A DNA stretch of 64,000 nt from Hydrogenophaga sp. (GTDB taxonomy: Bacteria; Pseudomonadota; Gammaproteobacteria; Burkholderiales; Burkholderiaceae_C), in NCBI RefSeq assembly GCF_019635465.1, contig NZ_JAHBZK010000013.1, positions 1 through 64,000 of the forward strand. Reading direction: 5' to 3'. Made by a program: the position numbers and the translations under genes. Below the pieces are notes generated by a model. It made no database searches and was not told the DNA's origin. It saw only the letters and a list, made by a program, of their open reading frames with translations. How positions within the stretch are numbered: position 1 is the first letter of the stretch; the number at the start of each line of letters is the position of its first letter. Shown here piece after piece: positions 8,666 through 16,895 of this stretch.

Positions 8666-8932
8666 ATGAAGAAGAGCAGATTCAGCGAGGAACAGATCAT
8701 CGGGTTCCTGCGGCAGGCCGAGGCCGGCATGCCGATCAAGGAGCTGTGCCGCAACGGCGGCTTCAGCGATGCCACCTTCTACAAGTGGCGCGCCAAGTTC
8801 GGCGGCATGCAGGTCTCTGAAGCGCAGCGCTTGCGCGAGCTCGAATCGGAGAACGCCAAGCTCAAGCGGCTGCTGGCCGAGGCACACCTGGACATGCACG
8901 CGCTCAAGAGCGTTCTGGGGGTAAAGCGCTAG
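8666..8932 (+). CDS. IS3-family transposase OrfA
   Basis: The 88-residue product begins MKKSRFSEEQIIGFLRQAEA, the helix-turn-helix DNA-binding N-terminus of IS3-family OrfA, followed by the KWRAKFGGM block and a leucine-zipper region (RLRELESENAKLKRLLAEA). OrfA recognises the element's ends. The start at 8666 follows AGGAGAATG at a suitable distance. The minus-one frame is open at its 3' end (GTAAAGCGCTAG), allowing ribosomal frameshifting into OrfB to give the OrfAB transposase, as is usual in this family. Confidence 0.93.
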   Translation: MKKSRFSEEQIIGFLRQAEAGMPIKELCRNGGFSDATFYKWRAKFGGMQVSEAQRLRELESENAKLKRLLAEAHLDMHALKSVLGVKR

Positions 8933-8955
8933 CCCCACAGGAGCGGCGCGAGGCG

Positions 8956-9801
8956 GTGCGGCGCATGGTGAGCGAACACCATTTGTCCGAGCGCCGCGCG
9001 TGCCGTCTTGTGGGGCTCTCCCGCGACAGCTACCGCCATCCACCGCAGCCCGACCAGGCCACGCTGGATCTGCACGAGAAGATCGTGGAGATCGCGCACG
9101 TGCGCCGCCGCTTTGGCTATCGGCGCATCCATGACCTGTTGCGTCCGCAGTTTCCTGGCGTCAATCACAAGCGCGTGTACCGCCTGTACCGGCAAGCCAA
9201 CTTGGCCGTGCGCCGACGCAAGAAGAGCAAGCGGCCCGTCAATGAGCGCGTGCCGCTGCAACTGGCACGCACGGTCAACGAGGTGTGGAGCATGGACTTT
9301 GTGAGCGACAGCCTCGCGGGCGGGCGGCGGTTGAAGTACCTCACGGTGGCGGATGACTTCAGCCACGAGAGCGTGGAGATCGCGGTGGACTTCGGCATCT
9401 CGGGTGAGTACGTCACGCGCGTGCTGGACCGCGCTGCGCTGTTTCGTGGGTATCCACAGGTGGTTCGCACCGACAACGGGCCGGAGTTCACCAGCCGAGC
9501 GTTCATGGCCTGGGCGCAGGCACACGGTATCCGCCACATCCTCATCCAGCCTGGACGTCCCATGCAGAACGGCTACATCGAGAGCTTCAATGGCAAGTTC
9601 CGCGACGAGCACTTGAACGAGTGCTGGTTCCAGACCCTGCACCAGGCCAGAGTGGCCGTGGCTGCCTGGCGCACGGACTACAACGAGGTCAGGCCGCACA
9701 GCAGCCTGGGTCGCATGCCACCAGCACGCTTCGCCGAGCTGCATCGCCAGCGCGCTGGCGATGCAGCTCAATTCCCATCAACCCCCAACACCATCGATTA
9801 A
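8956..9801 (+). CDS. IS3-family transposase OrfB (DDE catalytic domain)
   Basis: This 281-residue frame holds the rve/DDE catalytic core: VWSMDFVSD (first Asp), VVRTDNGPEF (second Asp) and NGYIESFNGKFRDE (catalytic Glu), preceded by the HTH_21 region RRFGYRRIHDLLR. It lies in the minus-one frame of OrfA; the frame is open upstream through KALAPQERREAV, so the active protein is probably the OrfAB frameshift fusion. A GTG at 8956 or ATG at 8965 could start OrfB alone. No stop or deletion interrupts it, so the element may still be active. Confidence 0.93.
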   Translation: MRRMVSEHHLSERRACRLVGLSRDSYRHPPQPDQATLDLHEKIVEIAHVRRRFGYRRIHDLLRPQFPGVNHKRVYRLYRQANLAVRRRKKSKRPVNERVPLQLARTVNEVWSMDFVSDSLAGGRRLKYLTVADDFSHESVEIAVDFGISGEYVTRVLDRAALFRGYPQVVRTDNGPEFTSRAFMAWAQAHGIRHILIQPGRPMQNGYIESFNGKFRDEHLNECWFQTLHQARVAVAAWRTDYNEVRPHSSLGRMPPARFAELHRQRAGDAAQFPSTPNTID

Positions 9802-9853
9802 CCTTCGCCGCGGACTTCCACTTCTCATTGGTACGTCTACAGGGGGCAGGTCA

Positions 9854-9929
9854 CCAGGATTCGAATGACTGCGACGTAGCGCAGATCGGACGTTCACGGC
9901 GCCGGCTCGGATGGCTGCACCCAGTCTGC
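9854..9929 (-). repeat. Truncated copy of the dispersed repeat at the right end of the insertion sequence
   Basis: CCAGGATTCGAATGACTGCG, then CGCAGATCGGACGTTCACGG and CACCCAGTCTG, is the reverse complement of the first half of the long copies. The core half is missing exactly at the insertion-sequence boundary. Confidence 0.8.
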
Positions 9930-10070
9930 AGCGGACCTGTTGTTCCTCCTGCAGAAGTCTGCGTGATCCCAGGTTGCCGTGCACAGATAGCCCAATGTTG
10001 CCTCGCCTCGATCACCGACACCTTCGCGCGAACACATAGATGACTTGGTAATAAACAACCAAAAACGTAT

Positions 10071-10152
10071 TCGTTCCTTCTTTTGGTCGTTCCCGGGACC
10101 ATCGCGGCCTCGCTGCCCGAAGCAGCCCCGCAACCCGCAAGAAGGAACGACC
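10071..10152 (+). promoter_or_regulatory. sbp leader with two competing hairpin arms over the ribosome site
   Basis: The segment 10141-10152 (GAAGGAACGACC) contains the sbp ribosome site. TCGTTCCTTC at 10071-10080 is perfectly complementary to 10141-10150, and GGTCGTTCC at 10085-10093 is perfectly complementary to 10144-10152. The two pairings exclude each other and both bury the ribosome site. Whether this controls sulfate uptake is inference. The AT-rich DNA just upstream (TTGGTAATAAACAACCAAAA) is the likely promoter. Confidence 0.45.
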
Positions 10153-10153
10153 G

Positions 10154-11170
10154 ATGACCACCCGCCGCCACCTCATCCAGACCCTGGGCACCACTGCCCT
10201 CTCGCTCACGCTGGGCACCGTACAGGCACAGACCTCCGCACCCGTCACGCTGCTCAATGTGAGCTACGACCCGACGCGTGAGCTCTACGTCGAAGTCAAC
10301 GCCGCCTTCGCCAAGCACTGGAAGGCCAGGACCGGCCAGGACGTGACCATCAAGCAATCGCACGGCGGTTCAGGCCGCCAGGCGCGCTCCATCATTGACG
10401 GCCTCGATGCCGACGTGGCCACACTTGCCCTGGCCGGCGACACCGACGCGCTGCACAACAACGGCCAGTGGATCCCGAAGGATTGGCAGAAACGCCTGCC
10501 ACAGAACAGCTCGCCCTACACGTCCACCATCGTGCTGGTCACGCGCGCTGGCAACCCGAAAAACATCAAGGACTGGGAAGACCTGATCCGCCCCGACGTC
10601 AAGGTGATCACGCCCAACCCCAAGACCTCGGGCGGCGCGCGCTGGAACTACCTGGCCGCGTGGGAATTTGCAAAGCGCAAGTACGGCAACGACGACAGGG
10701 CCAAAGAGTTCGTGGCCAAGCTGTATGCGAACGTGCCCGTGCTCGACACCGGCGCGCGCGGCGCCTCCGTCACCTTTGCACAACGCAACCAGGGCGACGT
10801 GTTCATCAGCTGGGAGAACGAGGCCTACCTGCTGGAGAAAGAGTTCGGCAACAAGGTCGACTTCATCTACCCCTCGCTCACCATCCTGGCCGAACCCGCG
10901 GTGACCGTGGTCGACAAGAACGTGGACAGACGAGGCACGCGTGCCGTGGCGCAGGCCTACCTCGAATTCCTCTACACCGAAGAGGCGCAGGACATCATCG
11001 GCAAGCACTTCTACCGCCCGCGCTCGGAGAAGGCACAGGCCAGGTACGCCAGGCAACTGCCCAAGGTGAACCTGTTCACCATCGACCAGGCCTTCGGCGG
11101 CTGGGAGCAGGCGGCCAAGGTGCACTTCGTCGATGGCGGCAGCTTCGACCAGATCTACACCCGCAAATGA
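10154..11170 (+). CDS. sbp: Periplasmic sulfate/thiosulfate-binding protein
   Basis: The 338-residue product is the substrate-binding subunit of the sulfate ABC importer. A signal peptide (TTRRHLIQ then a hydrophobic core, cleavage likely after VQAQ) is followed by the family blocks LLNVSYDPTRELY, QSHGGSGRQA (oxyanion-binding loop), ADVATLALAGDTDAL, PNPKTSGGARWNYLAAW and a C-terminal PKVNLFTIDQAFGGW. Length and motifs are complete. The ribosome site AAGGAA lies about 8 bases before the ATG, inside the leader hairpins. The stop codon overlaps the next ATG (ATGA), starting a chain of overlapping genes through cysA. Confidence 0.95.
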   Translation: MTTRRHLIQTLGTTALSLTLGTVQAQTSAPVTLLNVSYDPTRELYVEVNAAFAKHWKARTGQDVTIKQSHGGSGRQARSIIDGLDADVATLALAGDTDALHNNGQWIPKDWQKRLPQNSSPYTSTIVLVTRAGNPKNIKDWEDLIRPDVKVITPNPKTSGGARWNYLAAWEFAKRKYGNDDRAKEFVAKLYANVPVLDTGARGASVTFAQRNQGDVFISWENEAYLLEKEFGNKVDFIYPSLTILAEPAVTVVDKNVDRRGTRAVAQAYLEFLYTEEAQDIIGKHFYRPRSEKAQARYARQLPKVNLFTIDQAFGGWEQAAKVHFVDGGSFDQIYTRK

Positions 11171-11697
11171 AGCCCGTGGTACTCGTGCCGGGCTGGCAGA
11201 ACTCGGGCGCCGGCCACTGGCAAAGCCACTGGTCCCGACTGCCCGGCGCTGTTCGAGTCGAACAGGACGACTGGCTGTGGCCGAAACGCCAGGCCTGGGT
11301 CGACCGACTGGCCGAGACACTCACGGCGCAGCGCGAGCCGGTGCTGCTGGCCGCGCACAGCCTGGGCTGCATCGCGGTCGCGCACCTGCCGTTGTCGCTC
11401 ACGCCATGGATCGCCGGCGCTTTGCTGGTGGCACCGGCCGACCCCGAGCGCCGCGGACCGCTGGCCGATTTCGCGCCGGTACCCCACCACCGCCACCCAT
11501 GGCCCAGCGTGCTGGTGGCCAGCGACAACGACCCGTTCTGCCCGATCCGCCTGGCGGGTGCTTACGCACGCGCCTGGGGCAGTCGGCTGGTGCGCCTGGC
11601 CGGCGCCGGCCACATCAACGTCGAATCGGGCCACGGCGAATGGCCTGAGGGTCTGGCATTGCTGCGCTCGCTCGACACCGAAAGCACTCCCGCATGA
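11167..11697 (+). CDS. RBBP9/YdeN-type alpha/beta hydrolase
   Basis: This 176-residue serine hydrolase begins KPVVLVPGWQNSGAGHWQSH, the usual N-terminus of the RBBP9/YdeN family. The catalytic triad is visible: Ser in AAHSLGC (nucleophile elbow), Asp in ASDNDPFCP and His in GAGHINVESG. Substrates of the family are mostly unknown. It is embedded in the sulfate uptake operon, overlapping sbp by ATGA and cysT by four bases, so it is translated together with the transporter. It may act on a sulfur-containing ester, but that is only a guess from context. Confidence 0.88.
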   Translation: MKPVVLVPGWQNSGAGHWQSHWSRLPGAVRVEQDDWLWPKRQAWVDRLAETLTAQREPVLLAAHSLGCIAVAHLPLSLTPWIAGALLVAPADPERRGPLADFAPVPHHRHPWPSVLVASDNDPFCPIRLAGAYARAWGSRLVRLAGAGHINVESGHGEWPEGLALLRSLDTESTPA

Positions 11698-12575
11698 ACG
11701 CAATCGTTCTTTCGCCGCCTGCCACGGCACCTGCAGCTTGGCGTCCGCGCACGTGCCGCGTGCTGCCAGGCTTTCACCTCACGCTGGGCTACACGCTGCT
11801 TTACCTGAGCCTGATCGTGCTGATACCGCTGTCGGCGCTGGTTTTCAAGACACTGTCGATGACCTGGCCGCAATTCTGGGAGGCAGTGGCCTCGCCGCGC
11901 GTGCTGGCCTCCTACCGCCTCACCATCGGCGCCTCGCTCATCGCGGCACTGGTCAACGTGGTGTTCGGCCTGCTGGTGGCCTGGGTGCTGGTGCGCTACA
12001 GCTTCCGCGGCAAGAAGATCGTCGACGCGCTGGTGGACCTGCCGTTCGCCCTGCCCACAGCGGTGGCCGGCATTTCGCTCACCGCGCTGCTGGCGGACAA
12101 CGGCTGGGTCGGCCAGGTCTTCGCGCCGCTGGGCATCCAGCTCGCGTTCAACCCCAACGGTGTGGTGATCGCGCTCATCTTCATCGGCCTGCCCTTCGTG
12201 GTGCGCACGGTGCAGCCGGTGCTGGAAGACACCGAGAAGGAACTCGAGGAAGCCGCCAGCAGCCTGGGCGCTACGCGCTGGCAGATCTTCTGTTGCGTGA
12301 TCTTCCCGGGCATCGCGCCCGCACTGCTCACCGGCTTTGCCATGGCCTTCGCGCGCGCCGTGGGTGAGTACGGCTCGGTGATCTTTATCGCTGGCAACAT
12401 GCCCATGGTGTCGGAGATCACGCCGCTGATCATCGTCGCCAAGCTCGAGCAGTACGACTACGCGGGCGCCACCGCCGTGGCTTCGGTGATGCTGGGCATC
12501 TCGTTCGTGCTGCTGTTGGTCATCAACGGTCTTCAATCCTGGCAGCGAAAACGCAGCGGTGGGGCGATGGCATGA
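11694..12575 (+). CDS. cysT: Sulfate/thiosulfate ABC transporter permease CysT
   Basis: The 293-residue inner-membrane protein forms one half of the transport channel. It has about six membrane segments and the cytoplasmic EAA-type coupling loop, seen here as [15 protein letters not shown] at about 183-197, that docks on the CysA ATPase. The block [15 protein letters not shown] near the N-terminus and [17 protein letters not shown] are typical of CysT (CysU). The start overlaps the hydrolase stop and the stop overlaps the cysW start (ATGA). The gene looks intact. Confidence 0.94.
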   Translation: MNAIVLSPPATAPAAWRPRTCRVLPGFHLTLGYTLLYLSLIVLIPLSALVFKTLSMTWPQFWEAVASPRVLASYRLTIGASLIAALVNVVFGLLVAWVLVRYSFRGKKIVDALVDLPFALPTAVAGISLTALLADNGWVGQVFAPLGIQLAFNPNGVVIALIFIGLPFVVRTVQPVLEDTEKELEEAASSLGATRWQIFCCVIFPGIAPALLTGFAMAFARAVGEYGSVIFIAGNMPMVSEITPLIIVAKLEQYDYAGATAVASVMLGISFVLLLVINGLQSWQRKRSGGAMA

Positions 12576-13462
12576 GCGTTGTGAGAACCGAGGCGCCCTG
12601 GGTGCGCCGCACGCTGATCGCCACTGCGCTGCTCTTCATGGCGTTGTTCCTGGTGCTGCCGCTGGCCGCGGTGTTCGCCGAGGCGCTGCGAAAGGGCTGG
12701 GAAGCGTATTGGGAAGCGCTGAAAGAGCCCGACGCCTGGGCCGCGATCCGGCTCACGCTGATCACGGCCGCCGTGGCGGTGCCGCTGAACCTGGTGTTCG
12801 GCGTGGCCGCGGCCTGGGCGGTGGCCAAGTTCGAGTTCCGTGGCAAGGCCTTCCTCACCACGCTGATCGATCTGCCGTTCTCGGTCTCGCCCGTGGTGGC
12901 CGGCCTGATCTACGTGCTGGTGTTCGGCGCGCAGGGCTGGCTCGGCCCCTGGCTGGCCGAGCACGACATCCGAATCGTGTTCGCCGTGCCCGGCATCATC
13001 CTGGCCACCGTCTTCGTCACCTTCCCCTTCATCGCGCGTGAACTCATTCCGCTGATGCAGGCGCAAGGCAACGACGAAGAGCAGGCCGCGCAGGTGCTGG
13101 GCGCCAGCGGCTGGCAGACCTTCCGGTACGTCACCCTGCCCAACATCAAGTGGGGCCTGATCCACGGCGTGATCCTGTGCAACGCGCGCGCCATGGGCGA
13201 GTTCGGCGCGGTGTCGGTGGTGTCGGGCCACATCCGCGGCCAGACCAACACCATGCCGCTGCACGTGGAGGTGCTCTACAACGAGTACCAGTCCGTGGCC
13301 GCCTTTGCGGTGGCCTCACTGCTGGCGCTGCTGGCGCTGGTCACCCTGGTCATCAAGACGGTCGCCGAATGGCGCATGGAGCGCGAGCTCAAGGCCCTGG
13401 CCGAGCTGCCGCCCGAACACCCTCGCACCGACACACCCGCCATCGCCGGAGTCCATTCATGA
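12572..13462 (+). CDS. cysW: Sulfate/thiosulfate ABC transporter permease CysW
   Basis: The 296-residue partner permease shares the CysT layout, with the coupling loop [19 protein letters not shown] and the CysW-typical segments [33 protein letters not shown] and [20 protein letters not shown]. It pairs with CysT in the inner membrane. The start codon overlaps the cysT stop and the stop overlaps the cysA ATG, indicating coupled translation. No damage is visible. Confidence 0.94.
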   Translation: MSVVRTEAPWVRRTLIATALLFMALFLVLPLAAVFAEALRKGWEAYWEALKEPDAWAAIRLTLITAAVAVPLNLVFGVAAAWAVAKFEFRGKAFLTTLIDLPFSVSPVVAGLIYVLVFGAQGWLGPWLAEHDIRIVFAVPGIILATVFVTFPFIARELIPLMQAQGNDEEQAAQVLGASGWQTFRYVTLPNIKWGLIHGVILCNARAMGEFGAVSVVSGHIRGQTNTMPLHVEVLYNEYQSVAAFAVASLLALLALVTLVIKTVAEWRMERELKALAELPPEHPRTDTPAIAGVHS

Positions 13463-14445
13463 GCATCAACGTCCAGCACATTTCCAAGCACTTCGGCACG
13501 TTCCACGCGCTCGACAACATCCAGCTCGACATCGAAAGTGGCGAGCTGCTGGCCCTGCTCGGCCCCTCGGGCTGCGGCAAGACCACGCTGCTGCGCATCA
13601 TCGCGGGCCTGGAAACGGCGGATGCCGGGCAGATCGTGATCGGCGGCGAGGACCGCACGCACGTGCATGTGCGCGAGCGCAACGTGGGCTTCGTGTTCCA
13701 GCACTACGCGCTGTTTCGCCATATGACGGTAGCCGACAACGTGGCCTTCGGCCTGCGCGTCAAACCCCGCGGCCAACGCCCGAGCGAGAAGCAGATCCAG
13801 ACCAGGGTGCATGAGCTGCTCAAGCTGGTGCAGCTCGAAGGGCTGGCCGAGCGCTACCCGGCGCAGCTCTCGGGCGGCCAGCGCCAGCGCATCGCCCTGG
13901 CGCGCGCGCTGGCGGTGGAGCCCAAGGTGCTGCTGCTCGACGAACCCTTCGGCGCGCTCGACGCCCAGGTGCGCAAGGAACTGCGCCGCTGGCTGCGCCG
14001 CCTGCACGACGAACTGCACGTCACCAGCATCTTCGTCACGCACGACCAGGAAGAAGCCCTGGAAGTGGCCGACCGCGTGGTGCTGATGAACCGCGGCCGG
14101 ATCGAGCAGGTGGGCAGCCCGCGCGAGGTGTGGGAACACCCGGCAACGCCGTTTGTGGCGCGCTTCCTGGGCGGGGTCGAACTGGCGGGCGAAGGTACCC
14201 GTCCGCTACGCCCTCATGAGATAGAGGTACGCCGGCTAATGCCCGGAGAACTGCCCACAGTTGGCGTGGTGGCGATGCTGCGCCGCGCGCTCGTGCTCGA
14301 CCCGATTGTTCACCTTGACCTCGTATCGGGTGGGAATGAACTTATCGAGGCTCGTCTTGGATTGGCGCAGTTTCACACGTCGAACCTGCACGAGGGTGAC
14401 TCGGTACTCGTTGTGCCTCGATCCAACCTCCCGAGGGCGGCTTAA
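13459..14445 (+). CDS. cysA: Sulfate ABC transporter ATPase CysA with altered C-terminus
   Basis: The 328-residue ATPase energises sulfate import. Walker [12 protein letters not shown], signature [15 protein letters not shown], Walker [13 protein letters not shown] and the switch His in [12 protein letters not shown] are intact. The C-terminal TOBE-like regulatory domain is shorter than usual: after FLGGVEL (about residue 243) the expected segment of some 25-30 residues before RPHEIEV is missing, and from about 14190 the codon choice becomes less GC-rich (GGTACCCGTCCGCTACGCCC). The stop codon TAA lies in the first bases of a repeat copy. This looks like a native 5' part joined to the 3' end of another cysA. 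ATPase function should survive; its regulation might not. Confidence 0.9.
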   Translation: MSINVQHISKHFGTFHALDNIQLDIESGELLALLGPSGCGKTTLLRIIAGLETADAGQIVIGGEDRTHVHVRERNVGFVFQHYALFRHMTVADNVAFGLRVKPRGQRPSEKQIQTRVHELLKLVQLEGLAERYPAQLSGGQRQRIALARALAVEPKVLLLDEPFGALDAQVRKELRRWLRRLHDELHVTSIFVTHDQEEALEVADRVVLMNRGRIEQVGSPREVWEHPATPFVARFLGGVELAGEGTRPLRPHEIEVRRLMPGELPTVGVVAMLRRALVLDPIVHLDLVSGGNELIEARLGLAQFHTSNLHEGDSVLVVPRSNLPRAA

Positions 14446-14590
14446 GACTGGGAGCAGCCATCCGAGTCGGCGCCGTGAACGTCCTATCTGCGCCACGTCG
14501 CGGTCATTCGAATGCTGGTCTTCGACGCGGGCCACTTGCGAGTAGCGATGCCATGGCTAGACTGCCGCTTTCGGCCAGGAGCAGACTTTC
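14441..14590 (+). repeat. Long reference copy of the dispersed intergenic repeat
   Basis: This copy starts at CTTAAGACTGGGAGCAGCCA and ends with the core GACTGCCGCTTTCGGCCAGG followed by AGCAGACTTTC. The first bases supply the cysA stop codon. It is nearly identical to 8450-8594 and is oriented with the gene it follows. Confidence 0.9.
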
Positions 14591-14693
14591 GATGATGACT
14601 ACCTTTGAGGCCACATCCCGATCCGGTGCGCCAAAGATTGGTAGAGACTACACGGGTTAGGTTCTTAACGGCGCTAAGCACTAGTTCTCTGTC

Positions 14694-14930
14694 ATGTTCA
14701 AGCAAGTTGGGTCTACTCTGGCTCCGATGTGTGTCGGCTCGTTGATGGGCATGCTGGCGGGTGTAGTGGCGGCCTTGATACTGAGGGTGCTTCCTGGGAG
14801 CTACACATCGGAGCAAGAGACGATCGCATTCATTGGGTTCACATTGCTATTTGCCTTTGCCGGTGCTGTTGACACGGCGAAAAATCTCTTGGTGTGGATT
14901 CGAGTGCGTGAGGGTAAAGGCCGTAGATAA
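14694..14930 (+). CDS. Small two-segment membrane protein
   Basis: The 78-residue product has two membrane segments (PMCVGSLMGMLAGVVAALIL, about 11-30, and IAFIGFTLLFAFAGAV, about 44-59) and a basic tail (RVREGKGRR). No family was recognised. It starts 104 bases after a long repeat copy and is followed at once by a short repeat core at 14942, so it has the layout of a one-gene cassette. Confidence 0.5.
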   Translation: MFKQVGSTLAPMCVGSLMGMLAGVVAALILRVLPGSYTSEQETIAFIGFTLLFAFAGAVDTAKNLLVWIRVREGKGRR

Positions 14931-14941
14931 CATGGCGCTCA

Positions 14942-14961
14942 CCGGCCAGATGCGGACGTTG
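14942..14961 (+). repeat. Short core copy of the dispersed repeat
   Basis: CCGGCCAGATGCGGACGTTG matches the core CGGCCAGGAGCAGACTTTC of the long copies, in the orientation of the plus-strand gene it follows. Confidence 0.55.
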
Positions 14962-14972
14962 GAGATAAGAGC

Positions 14973-15458
14973 TTGAAGACGGCGCTTCGCCTAGCAAGAA
15001 ACTTTGCTCTTCTCCTCCCTGTCCTGCCGCTAGCATTTCTTGGCGCGGAGATCTTCGGCCACTATTTCGGCGATCGGGTGTTTCTAAGAAATGACGCCAA
15101 ATGCTCCATATCGTTGATGTCTCAGCACGATGGGAGGAGCGCAAGCCCAGGAGAGACGGTACTTGTAAAGCCTGGCTTCACAGAGACAACACCTACGATG
15201 TTGATCGCTCGAACCGCAGGTATATGGCGGGGCGGCTTTCACTTCTCTATTGGACGGTTGTCCGTGCGAGACGAATCCGACCGAGCCATTCCACGAGAAT
15301 GGCTTGCTGAAAGTCTTCTCGGCCGCACGCTTACTTACTCGATCAACGAGCAAGGTGAACTCTCAATCGTCGCTCCCAGTGTGGGAGCCTCAGTGCAGCC
15401 GACCGGCTTCCCCGTCAAACTCGGGGATGGGCGTCGCGCCCCGCTTTGTCCTGACTGA
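14973..15458 (+). CDS. Hypothetical membrane-anchored or secreted protein
   Basis: A TTG start preceded by GGAG gives 161 residues. The N-terminus RLARNFALLLPVLPLAFLGA is a signal anchor or uncleaved signal peptide; the rest is soluble, with one Cys in DAKCSISLM and a C-terminal RRAPLCPD. No family was recognised. It is followed directly by a short repeat core at 15471. Frame length, signal and position argue for a real gene. Confidence 0.5.
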   Translation: MKTALRLARNFALLLPVLPLAFLGAEIFGHYFGDRVFLRNDAKCSISLMSQHDGRSASPGETVLVKPGFTETTPTMLIARTAGIWRGGFHFSIGRLSVRDESDRAIPREWLAESLLGRTLTYSINEQGELSIVAPSVGASVQPTGFPVKLGDGRRAPLCPD

Positions 15459-15470
15459 AGAGAACCTTAG

Positions 15471-15500
15471 CGAACTTCCGCTTTGGGCCCGAAGTAGACC
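15471..15500 (+). repeat. Short core copy of the dispersed repeat
   Basis: GAACTTCCGCTTTGGGCCCG followed by AAGTAGACC aligns with GACTGCCGCTTTCGGCCAGG-AGCAGAC of the reference copy, oriented with the plus-strand gene before it. Confidence 0.6.
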
Positions 15501-15967
15501 TACCTACTGGGGCGGGCAGCAGGCATAGATGCTTTGTCCTTCGAAGCTTTCACTAGCTCTGAAGCCGGAGGGCACCTTTCCGAGTTCAGAGACTTTTCTG
15601 CATCCAGGCTGTCGTTGCGATATCTGCAATCGACGATGGCCGTACGTTCCGCACTCATCGCATAGGAAAGAAAGCGTACAGGTCGACCCTTCACGTAGTA
15701 GACGTCGGCCAGTGGGATGCTCTTGTCGCGGGAACGCTCGAATTGCGCCCAGAACCGCTGACATCCGCTGAAGTCGACCGGTAACTCAACTGGAAAGGTC
15801 ACCGTACCGAGGTCCTTAGCCTCAATGACTAGCCGGGCCTCCAGCGGCGGAAGGTCCATTTCGCATGCGCGAGGCGACGAAAAGGCCAACCCGGACGAAC
15901 ATGCGACCAGGGTTCCGATGACGGGATTGCGAAGCCTTGCGCTGACGCCCTTCGCTCTCAAATTCAT
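15500..15967 (-). CDS. Hypothetical exported protein
   Basis: From the ATG at 15967 the product has 155 residues; in-frame starts up to 16003 would reach into a repeat copy and are less likely. The N-terminus (NLRAKGVSARLRNPVIGTLV then CSSGLAFSSPRA) is a signal peptide with probable cleavage near SPRA-CE. The mature part contains four Cys residues (CEMD, SGCQRF, IVDCRY, ERCPP) that could form two disulfide bonds in the periplasm. No family was recognised. Confidence 0.5.
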   Translation of the reverse strand: MNLRAKGVSARLRNPVIGTLVACSSGLAFSSPRACEMDLPPLEARLVIEAKDLGTVTFPVELPVDFSGCQRFWAQFERSRDKSIPLADVYYVKGRPVRFLSYAMSAERTAIVDCRYRNDSLDAEKSLNSERCPPASELVKASKDKASMPAARPSR

Positions 15968-15975
15968 CATCGTCT

Positions 15976-16044
15976 GTGTCCGGTTGTGGCCGATGACTGT
16001 CATGCTAGCTTAGGCCGCGCTGGGCCCATAGCCGAAGTTGATTT
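15976..16044 (-). repeat. Medium copy of the dispersed repeat
   Basis: GTGTCCGGTTGTGGCCGATG followed by CATGCTAGCTT corresponds to GTCCGCTCTTGGCCGATTGC and GTCTAGCC of the copy at 18909, then shares GGGCCCATAGCCG with 16830-16895. It lies between two minus-strand genes. Confidence 0.6.
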
Positions 16045-16073
16045 CGCTCCAGACCGGACCTTGAACTCCGCGC

Positions 16074-16787
16074 TCACCTGATGCGTGGCACTCCAGGCAA
16101 GCGGTCATCGTGAGTTTCACCACTGACGAGGCATCCGAAGGTTTGGCGAATGGCATCTGCCATCGCGACTACCCGCGGCGGGTCGGGGCAGTACTGGGCC
16201 TCGTTCTCCAGCACGGCCACGGCACCGTAAAGCGCTTCGAGGAGACTTCGTGGAAGCATTTCGCTTCCCTTGAATAGCCAAGCTAGCTCACGGCCCAGCA
16301 CATGGGCCGCGTTGAAGGCATTCGAACGCACTTCCTTGGCCTCTTGTACCCCGTTGCACACGTCCGAGAGATAGCGAAGCATCTCTGCGGCGACGTGGTC
16401 ACGCTCGCTGAGGCTTTCCTTTGGCGCTTCGAAGCCCGCAACGGCTCCAACGAAGACCTGGGGGCCGGCGATGTTGACCACGTCCTGTTGCGAAGGCAAC
16501 CTCGCCGCGAACTCCGCCCACGCTCGCTCAACATATTCAGCCCAGTATTCGACATTGAAGCTGATGACGGGACCACGCAATTCGAGAGACTCATAGCCCA
16601 GGCCGACGAGTCTTTCACGAATCAGGTCGAATGCGATTTCCGCGTTCGCAGCTGCCGCGAACGCTGTGACGTACGCACCTATTGCCGCGGGTGCCAAGTC
16701 TGGATTGGTACCGCGGTCAACTTTGACGGTCGCCAGGAAGAACCCCGTTCTCGATTGAACCGGCTTGGGCTTGAAAACACCGAACAT
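16074..16787 (-). CDS. Hypothetical soluble protein of 237 residues
   Basis: The product is soluble and helix-rich, beginning FGVFKPKPVQSRTGFFLATV, with a second half full of Ala and Leu helices (RYLSDVCNGVQEAKEVRSNA). No motif or family was recognised. It is flanked on both sides by repeat copies (15976-16044 and 16830-16895), like its neighbours. Confidence 0.55.
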   Translation of the reverse strand: MFGVFKPKPVQSRTGFFLATVKVDRGTNPDLAPAAIGAYVTAFAAAANAEIAFDLIRERLVGLGYESLELRGPVISFNVEYWAEYVERAWAEFAARLPSQQDVVNIAGPQVFVGAVAGFEAPKESLSERDHVAAEMLRYLSDVCNGVQEAKEVRSNAFNAAHVLGRELAWLFKGSEMLPRSLLEALYGAVAVLENEAQYCPDPPRVVAMADAIRQTFGCLVSGETHDDRLPGVPRIR

Positions 16788-16829
16788 CGAGTTTCCGGAT
16801 AGTGGAAGGTAAGGTCAGCAAGGGCAGTG

Positions 16830-16895
16830 ACGAACGACGGCTATTGGCCGATGACCGCCAGGCTCGCCGAGACTGCGCCGTGCCCATAGCCGGCA
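16830..16895 (-). repeat. Medium copy of the dispersed repeat with clear inverted ends
   Basis: CGGCTATTGG at 16838 and CCCATAGCCG ending at 16892 are inverted repeats with one mismatch, so the unit could fold into a hairpin. The inner GGCCGATGACCGCC matches the repeat core. Confidence 0.65.

Larger units (their letters stand above)
8595..9853 (+). mobile_element. IS3-family insertion sequence (IS407-type ends)
   Basis: The 1259-bp element is bounded by inverted repeats: TGACCTGCCCCCCGCCAGCC at the left and, read inward on the other strand, TGACCTGCCCCCTGTAGACG at the right, with GTACCA continuing on both sides. Inside are two overlapping transposase frames. The four bases outside each end (CGAC left, CCAG right) do not match, so no target duplication is visible. 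Both flanks are copies of the dispersed repeat in opposite orientations. Confidence 0.92.

Noticed and set aside
14655-14694. TTAACGGCGCTAAGC near a small gene, resembling part of an attC site
   Set aside because: Only a short fragment matches, no partner core is present, and it occurs once.
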